From Puccinia triticina (Eukaryota > Basidiomycota > Pucciniomycetes > Pucciniales > Pucciniaceae): a stretch of 64,000 bases of DNA. This document shows positions 57,176 through 64,000 of the stretch, piece after piece (within the stretch, counting starts at the first letter, position 1; each line of letters begins with the position of its first letter). Location of the stretch: assembly GCF_026914185.1 (NCBI RefSeq), contig NC_070560.1, positions 6,129,501-6,193,500 on the forward strand, read 5' to 3'. Made by a program: the position numbers and the translations under genes. The notes under the pieces were generated by a model. That model made no database searches, was not told the DNA's origin, and was given only the letters and a program-made list of their open reading frames with translations.

Positions 57176-57652
57176 CAACAGTGGGCCGCTACGCTAAACT
57201 ACACTATTTTAGCCCTAAAGTTTAGCGTAGTGGCAAAAAGCGCCAACCTTTTTTGAATAGCGTTAGCGCACTGTTAGCGCTGCTACGCTTTGCTAATTTT
57301 CAGCGGCGCTAACAGCATACCAATTTTTGTTTAGCGTTAGCGCTGTGCCACAGCCGCTACGCTACGCTAAGTTGCGCTAAAGCGCTTTTAGCGGAAAAAA
57401 GGCACTTTTTTGCCGCCAAAAACGCTTTAGCGCAGCATAGCGCGCGCTCTTTTGCGCCTTGCGTGCTTAGCGTTAGCGCAATTGCGCGCATCTGCGCTAA
57501 CGCTACACTAAAAGCTAAAATAGCTTTGCATCCTTTGCGCGTAGCGTTAGCGCAGATGCGCGCAATTGCGCTAGCACTACGCTAAAAAATAGCGCATTTG
57601 CGCTGCGCTACGCTACGCTAACAGCTATGTTAGCGTAGCTGACCCACTGTTG
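57176..57652. mobile_element. hAT-like MITE, TTAGCG type (477 bp), nested in LTR
   Basis: The ends are CAACAGTGGGCCGCTACGC and GCTGACCCACTGTTG. TATCTAC is duplicated (57169-57175 and 57653-57659), and the uninterrupted site reads TTTGTATCTACTCCC in the 16428 copy, which proves the insertion. The interior is the same TTAGCG/GCGCTAA composition as 26946-27412, in the same orientation. Confidence 0.8.
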
Positions 57653-58158
57653 TATCTACTCCCACCAGCTAAAATCCCTCACACTGTTGTCTAGATTAGT
57701 TGAAACCCTAACCCACAAGCCCTCTGGGGCTCCACTTTTGTCTATATAAGGAGCTCTCTGCTCCCCAGTTGTCAGCTCCTCAGCTCAGTACTCACCAGTT
57801 ATTTACATACCACCCTTCACACTTATCATCACCACCACACATCACTACAACCCTTATATTCACAAATAACTACTGAACTCACTCTCAAATCTCACGTACC
57901 TGTCATCAAACAACTTTATCCAGAACTAGACCAGACCTATCACTTGATTAAAACTTGCCAATCTTAGCTTGGTGGGTCTTGTTATCTGATAGCAGAAGGG
58001 CAAAGTTTTGCACCTCCATCATCCCCTTTCACCATTCAGCAACAGGGTTTCACAACCACTTTTGAGTCTTACACCAGCCCTTGGGCCCCCAACCCTGGGT
58101 GAGCTCTTGTCACCTCTGCTCACAGCCTCACTACCCAATTGAAGCACCTCACATCATC

Positions 58159-61100
58159 ATGGCAAGAAGCAAGAAGCAATCTAACCCCTCAACTCAATCC
58201 CTGGAATTGAGTGAATCTTGTGTCCTCAACGCACATCCTCACCATCAAATGAAGAAAACTAAAACAGTATTGAATTTAGTGGACAATTCTGAATCTGATG
58301 AAAGCAACAAACAAGCAGCCCCGACTTACCTTTGCAGCACCAATCCTGGAAGCACTCAAGCAAAATTTTCTTCTGGTGATGTTTCTGATCAACAAGAGCT
58401 GGGTAAGTGTTTCTGAACTTCCATCTTCCTGCATGCAATTACTGATAAAAATTGGCACCTCTTAGCAAAGGTGGGGAAATTGCATCAGAATCAACTCAGC
58501 TCCAGCTATTTGTATTACAACAGCCCCCATCTTTCTGACCAACTAGACAAAAATGGGCGGCAGATGATTGCATTCCCATGCAAAGCGTGAGTCATTTTCC
58601 TGTCACTTTTTTCTTTAACAGGTCAAGGAAACTAAGAATCTTGCCGCGCTGGGGGTATCCAGAACCAGTGATATTGATCCACCTGAGGTAAGTGTGATTT
58701 GCCTAATTTTTCAATTCAGTCTACTTAAATTATAATGTAAAAAGGTGGCCCAGCTATGTGCAATCTGGTGCGCCAAAGCCGCTTGCCCTTCTTTGGCTCT
58801 TGGTGAACAGACGCATTGCGGCATTCTGCACCCAATGTGGCAGACGGAAAAGTGGAAAAATAAAAGTTTTTTCTATGCCACATAAGTACTCATACTAAGC
58901 CTCAATATATCAACAAATGGACCCCAGAGATGTATTCTAAGGCCAAATTCACCCCTAGTCACCACTGGAAGCACCCCTGGGCCCCCTCTAGTGTGGAAGT
59001 TACACCTCATGGACACCTATCACACGGCCAGCCCCAGTAACCCAGCTGTCACCTGCCTCAACCCAAGTTTCACAGTAGTACACTTATAAATATCACAGGA
59101 TACAAACATACATCTCCCTGTCAGGCTACACTCATTACATATTAGCTAAATACACTCCTTTACATACATAGTATGACATCATTTACACTGTTTCTGCAGC
59201 CTCAGACTTTGTGTATACACTAATTACCCCTGTATGACAGCTCATGCAGTCTACTGTCACCTTACACATGTGTTGTAATGTTCTGTTGTATATTCTGACA
59301 TCATGTATTCACCCCTGGCATGTTCAGAATGTTCTGTTGTATATTCTGACACCATTCATGCGCCCCTGAGGGGTTATGACATCATTTGTATCTACTCCCA
59401 CCAGCTAAAATCCCTCACCCTGTTGTCTAGATTAGCTAAAACCCTAAACCACAAGCCCCCTCTGGGGCTCCACTTTTGTCTATAAAAGGAGCTCTCTCCA
59501 CCCCCAGTGGTCTGCTCCCCGGTTCCTCACCAAAAAGTCACAAGTCACCCAACACTCATCCACACTCAAATCCTAAAACCCTTATAACAGAAATTAAACC
59601 CTTATAATAAAGGAATTCAACTGTTATAAAAAAGTACTTAACACACTTACACATTGCCAGTCAAACAGATTTCATCTGGAACAGACCAGACCTATCACTT
59701 AATAAAAGTTGCCAAGTTGAGCTTGGTGGGTCTTGTTGACTGATAACAGAAAGGCAGAGCTTGCAACTCCATCATACCCTTTGAAATTCAGCAAAAGGGT
59801 TTCATTACCACTTTTGAGTCTTACACCAACGGTCTTGAAAAATCTGCCCACACGCAAGGCAGTTTCACGTGACATAAACATCCTATATACTGCCGTTCAG
59901 GATTTCTAAATCAAAACACTTGAGGTTTGTTTTTTTCTCTATTGATTTAAAATTAACCATTTTGTTTTCTGAGGTTATCTTTGAGCTAGGATCATAAGGG
60001 AGCAATGTATTTGGGACTTTATGCCTGGCAGTCGCCCAAGGGCTACAATATTTTAGAAACGGTTATATACCAAGCACAAAGGTAATGTTTTTCAGTTAGA
60101 GGCAATGCCCCTTGACTTTGTCAGGTTGAAGGAAAGACACACCAGTGTGTATTTGGCAGAAACTGTCCAAGTCATTGTTGAGAAATTCCGAGGGCAGAAT
60201 AAGGTAAAAATATCATCCTCACTTTTGATCTGGACCATTTTTGGATCTCTGTTAATTATGTCTCTCTTAGATTTGTGGCATTGTAACAGACAACACCACA
60301 AACAACCAGAAAATGATCAAGGAGATTGCAACATTCAGATGGCCTTGATTCACAGGCAAGGCGCAGTGGGTTTGATGCTTCACCCATATCTTGAACTTGA
60401 TTGTTCAAGTAATTCTACAACCTTTTGGAAGCCAAAAGGCACAGAAAAACATCAATTGCCAAGCTGCAGAAAGCTATTCTGACTCCGACAAGGACTTGTA
60501 TCCAGAGGACCCACAGAATCAGATCCAAAGGTATATATTTTTATCTTTGTTGCAACATTGAAATCTGCTGATAATCACATGATTTGACATAGGTTTAACA
60601 AAGATACACAAAATTCTGAAGATGAAGAGACAGATTGTGATACAGAAAAAGATCAAAACATTGCAGGCAAGCTGATTGATGAAAAAGAGCTGGAACTGGA
60701 GACCAATGATATCAACAATCTGAGCAATGAAGAGGATGATGATATATATACCACCAAATACTGCAAAGAGACATTGGCCAAGTTAAGCCATCATCCCCCA
60801 CTCTTGAATAATCAAACAATTGCTGACAATCTAAGCAATTAGTTCAGGGCCATTGCTTGGAAGCTCAAGAAGTCACCGACTTCAATGACTCTTTTTGTTG
60901 AACTCTGTTGGGAGAATGATTGTTCTAGGCCACATTTGATCAAGCGTGATGTCAGGACAAGATGGAATTCCACACTGGTACAACTTTTGAGCATCCAACA
61001 ATGTTCAAAAGCAATGTGAGTCAATATTTACCCCCTTCCAGAAATCAAACTGGTGGTTAACAATCTCTTTTCAGTCTTGAGTGGCAGAAAGATAAGCACC

Positions 61101-61296
61101 ATGGAACCTGTCAATCATATCATGTCAACAAGGCTGATCTCAACCTAGCTGGTCACATGATTGACATACTACAACCTTTTCACAATCTAACCCGCCAAGT
61201 ATCAACTTGCGGAGGTGCTCAATTAGCCCAGGTTGTTGTCTTCATTGATCAGATCACCAGTCATTTGTTGACTATTGACGAGATGTGTACCCCCGG
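58159..61296 (+). pseudogene. Second hAT transposase family, degenerate, interrupted by an LTR
   Basis: The order is: MARSKKQSNPSTQ start (58159), a GTAAGT intron after 58402, YYNSPHLSDQLDKNGRQMIA (58515-58575), KNLAALGVSRTSDIDPPE (58632-58687), then CAIWCAKAA...CGILHP (58757-58832). There the LTR 58836-59825 intervenes. The frame resumes with PTVLKNLPTRKAVSRDIN, then MPLDFVRLKERHTSVYLAET (60107-60165), ICGIVTDNTTNNQKMIKEIA (60272-60330), and RTRWNST with downstream PFHNLTRQVST. Multiple stops and frameshifts are present. It breaks off where the inverted LTR begins at 61297. TRWNST and TDNTTNN are hAT core motifs. Confidence 0.7.
58836..59825 (+). mobile_element. Solo LTR inside the hAT relic (990 bp)
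   Basis: It runs from TGTGGCAGACGG to GAGTCTTACA. The hAT coding sequence CTGCACCCAACGGTC is split, with CCAA present on both sides, a 4-bp target duplication. It has the TATAAAAGGAG promoter-like box near 59480. There is no internal domain. Confidence 0.8.
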
Positions 61297-62304
61297 TGTA
61301 AGACTCAAAAGTGGTAATGAAAACCTTTTGCTGAATGGTGAAGGGTATGGTGGAGTTGCAAGCTCTGCCCTTCTGTTATCAGTCAACAAGACCCACCAAG
61401 TTCAGCTTGGCAAGTTTTATCAAGTGATAGGTCTGGTCTGTTCCAGATGAAATCTGTTTGACTGGCAACGTGTAAGTGTTTTAATTACTTTGTTATAAGG
61501 GTTGAATTGTTGTTATAAGGGTTGATTTATTGTTATAAGGGTTTTAGGATTTGAGTGTGGATGAGTGTTGGGTGACTTGTGAGTTCTGGGTGAGGAACTG
61601 GGGAGCAGACCACTGGGGGTGGAGAGAGCTCCTTTTATAGACAAAAGTGGAGCCCCAAAGGGGCTTGTGGGTTAGGGTTTCAGCTAATCTAGACAACAGG
61701 GTGAGGGATTTTAGCTGGTGGGAGTAGATAAAAATGATGTCATAACCCCTCAGGGGCGCATGGATGGTGTCAGAATATACCACAGAACATTCTAAATATG
61801 TCAGGGGTGCATACATGATGTCAGGGGTGCATACATGATGTCAGAATATACAAAAGAACATTCTAACGCATGCATGAGGTGACAGTAGACTGCATGAGCT
61901 GTCATACAGGGGGAATTAGTGTATACACAAAGTCTGAGGCTGCAGAAACAGTGTAAATGATGTCATACTATGTATATAAAGGAGTGTATGTAGTTAATAT
62001 GTAATGGGTGTAGCCTGACAGTGAGATGTATGTTTGTATCCTGTGATGTGTATATGTGTACTACTGTGAAACTTGGGTTGAGGCAGGTGACAGCTGGGTT
62101 ACTGGGGCTGGTTGTGTGATAGGTGTCCATGAGGTGTAACTTCCACAGTAGAGGGGGTCCAGGGGTGCTTCCAGTGGGGACTAGGGGTGAAATTGGCCGT
62201 AGAATCCATTTCTGGGGTCCATTTGGTGGTATCTTGAGGCCTGTTATGAGTAATTGTGTGGCATAGAAAAAACTTTTTACTTTTCCACTTTTCCGTCTAC
62301 CACA
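61297..62304 (-). mobile_element. 3' LTR of an LTR retrotransposon extending beyond the right edge
   Basis: Reverse orientation: the LTR starts (minus) at 62304 with TGTGGTAGACGG and ends at 61297 with TTACA. Directly upstream on the minus strand is a polypurine tract, AAGTTGGGGGAGGA (62305-62318), which the other three LTR copies lack. So this copy is a 3' LTR with an internal region to its right. A 17-bp direct duplication (GGGGTGCATACATGATG, around 61804-61840) lies within it. Confidence 0.75.
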
Positions 62305-62764
62305 TCCTCCCCCAACTTATTGTCTGTCCCCAGACAATTTTGGCGTGAAAAGTGCTATTTCTCCAGCTTTTGCACCTGTTACATGGTGAATTTACGTGGT
62401 GATTTGCAGGATCCTTGGAGAATTGGCCATCTTGACGTCTTCTGGGCTACGTGGCTTGAGAGGCTTGTGAAAGAATGTGAGTTCTTCCCCCAACTTATAA
62501 AATATAGGCAATTTTTGGGAAGAAATTAATTTAGATCCTGCAATAATTTTAGGTGTTTTCAATCTTGAGGTCTTGATTCCAAGGTTTTGATTACTTTCTG
62601 TCATCTTTCTTCCAGTGTAAAAATTTGAGTAGTCCAATTCCAAAAATTCTTGATGATTCTTCTTCCAATCTGAGTACTGTCTTGTTGAATATGGCTGAGT
62701 TTTGCTGACTAGAGTTTGTGGTTATTTCTTCTGCATAGATATTTACTACCCTCTGACTCATGCC

Positions 62765-62906
62765 AGGGCTAGAAGTTTTCTAAATATTCTCTGATCTATA
62801 ATATCAGGGCTAAAGGTATTCTAAATGTTCTCTGATCTCTAATATCAGGGCTAAAGGTATTCTAAATGTTCTCTGATCTCTAATATCAGGGCTAAAAGTA
62901 TTCTAA
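62765..62906 (+). repeat. 41-bp tandem repeat, ~3.4 copies
   Basis: ATATCAGGGCTAAA recurs at 62801, 62842 and 62883 with TATTCTAAATGTTCTCTGAT between the copies; the first copy is the most diverged. Confidence 0.75.
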
Positions 62907-63377
62907 ATTCTGAACCATATATAATTAATTGTAACTTGATTGGACTAAACCCATCAGACCTATTTAGACACTGATATCCCCACTGTGGAATCTTTCTTCA
63001 GTTGTCCAGCCTTGAAAGTTGTCTGTAAATATGATAATAAATATTCTTCAGCAGATGAAATCCACATTTCCAGTTCTTCAAAAGTCCGTCAGATTCCATC
63101 CAACAGTAGTTCAGATTGTCCAAATGGTTGCCAAGAGTTCATGAACCCAGATTTATCAAAAGTTTTTTCCTGAGTTGAAAAGTAGCCACATAAGTAATTT
63201 TCATCTTGAATCAAAAGTTCTTGATCCTGACACCGTAATTAATGAATAGAGCTGAAATAATCCCCTTTTTCAATATTTTCAAAATGACTGTGGTTTAAAA
63301 CGAGCGTTGATTTAGACAGTTTAACCTCTTGCTAAGGAGGTGTTGAATTGTTGTTTTAAGGTGGAGTTGATGGTGAA

Positions 63378-63566
63378 TTGATTAAGATCACCTTGGTTAA
63401 GATCACATCGGTTGAGATCACCTTGGTTAAGATTACATCAGTTGAGATCACCTTGGTTGAGATCACATTGGTTAAGATCACATTGGTTGAGATCACCTCT
63501 GTTAAGATCACATCATTTGAGATCACATCAGTTGAGAGTGTATCTGTCAAGATCATATCTTCAAAT
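63378..63566 (+). repeat. 15-bp tandem repeat, ~12 copies
   Basis: The unit is GATCACATTGGTTAA with variants at three or four positions (GATCACCTTGGTTGA and similar). Fifteen is a multiple of three, so both strands are open here and give a meaningless five-residue repeat. Confidence 0.8.
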
Positions 63567-64000
63567 GTTATAGGGTGAATTTTGCTAAAATGAATGGCTT
63601 GTTTTCAAAAAGAGTGTTGATAAGCAGTTTAACCTCTTGCTAAGGAGGTAGATTTAGTTGAAGGTTTCCATAGACTTTTGAGATATTCTGAATTGTGGCA
63701 AGTAATACTGTGAGATTGATGGTGGGAGGACGGTGATAAAAGAGTGACTTTTCAAAAGAATGTGAGTTCCTCCCCCAACTTGAAAGATTCAAGCCCCAAG
63801 AGTTTCAGAATTTAGAGCTGATATCTATTTTTGATGATTTAGAAAAGAGAAAAATGATAATTGTTTAACCAATTCCAACAAGGAGCCTTGGGCGGTTGAA
63901 GTGTGTCTGAAGTTGTCCAAAGCGGTTGGGCGGAATATTCAGTGACAGTTGAACCAGGAGCTTCCTGAGTGAGTAAAATAAGTAAATAAATTGATTCCTT

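Larger units (their letters stand above)
56462..58073 (+). mobile_element. LTR of the same family, with two nested insertions
   Basis: It starts TGTGGTAGAC and ends TTTGAGTCTTACA like the solo LTR at 16428. Compared with that copy it carries about 185 extra bases around 56789-56975, including a tRNA-like sequence, and a MITE at 57176-57652. The flanks CCGG and CCAG form an imperfect 4-bp duplication, similar to that of the 16428 copy. Confidence 0.75.
62305..64000 (-). mobile_element. Retrotransposon internal 3' region, no recognisable coding domain
   Basis: This lies between the polypurine tract and the window edge. The polypurine motif AAGTTGGGGGA recurs near 62488 and 63772 (minus). A segment with TTTAACCTCTTGCTAAGGAG occurs twice (about 63320 and 63627). 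No gag, protease, reverse transcriptase or integrase motif is seen, so any pol gene must lie further right. It also contains two minisatellites. Confidence 0.5.

Noticed and set aside
56462..59825. The two direct LTR copies read as one short LTR retrotransposon (TRIM)
   Set aside because: The ~760 bp between them is hAT transposase coding sequence that continues after the second LTR, no polypurine tract precedes the second LTR, and each copy has its own flanking bases.

Overview
This window reads as nuclear DNA of a rust fungus (Basidiomycota, Pucciniales, probably Puccinia or a close relative). The evidence is many short spliceosomal introns (about 50-130 bp, GT/AG) in fungal housekeeping genes, secreted proteins with a Kex2-type processing site, and a very dense nested load of hAT, Tc1/mariner and LTR elements. 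No database search was possible, so the taxon is an inference.

Layout. 0-11 kb is gene-bearing. It holds the 3' end of a homocysteine S-methyltransferase gene, an NGL2/CCR4-family RNA exonuclease (four exons), a secreted Gly/Ser-rich protein on the minus strand (four exons), and a single-pass membrane protein rich in Pro/Ser/Thr on the minus strand. 12-22 kb is transposon-derived. It contains a mariner-like transposase pseudogene with a MITE in its presumed intron, a degenerate lineage-specific ORF family interrupted by a solo LTR, a 1.2 kb foldback element and a Stowaway-like element. 22.7-26.0 kb carries an intact-looking gene for a large P-loop NTPase with a probable C-terminal restriction-endonuclease-like nuclease domain; its N-terminal coding segment is tandemly duplicated. 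26-44 kb is mostly mobile DNA. It has three hyper-palindromic hAT MITEs or relatives, a 6.6 kb hAT element with nested insertions and a broken transposase, and two elements that carry arrays of alternating palindromes. 44.7-49.0 kb is TAF1, the largest TFIID subunit (ten exons). 50.8-54.0 kb is a second, inverted copy of the secreted Gly/Ser-rich gene. 56-64 kb is a pile of LTRs, a second hAT transposase relic and the 3' end of an LTR retrotransposon running off the right edge.

How it works together. Only the housekeeping genes (methyltransferase, NGL2-like, TAF1) and the four other protein genes look functional, and none form a pathway. The two secreted-protein genes are 44 kb apart in opposite orientation. 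They share a block of about 1.25 kb, introns included, that is nearly identical, while the repeat-coding ends have diverged. This looks like recent gene conversion plus fast repeat turnover. The most unusual items are this pair, the NTPase-nuclease gene, and a family of non-autonomous elements built from two alternating palindromes. The nested insertions allow a relative order of transposition events to be read from the sequence.
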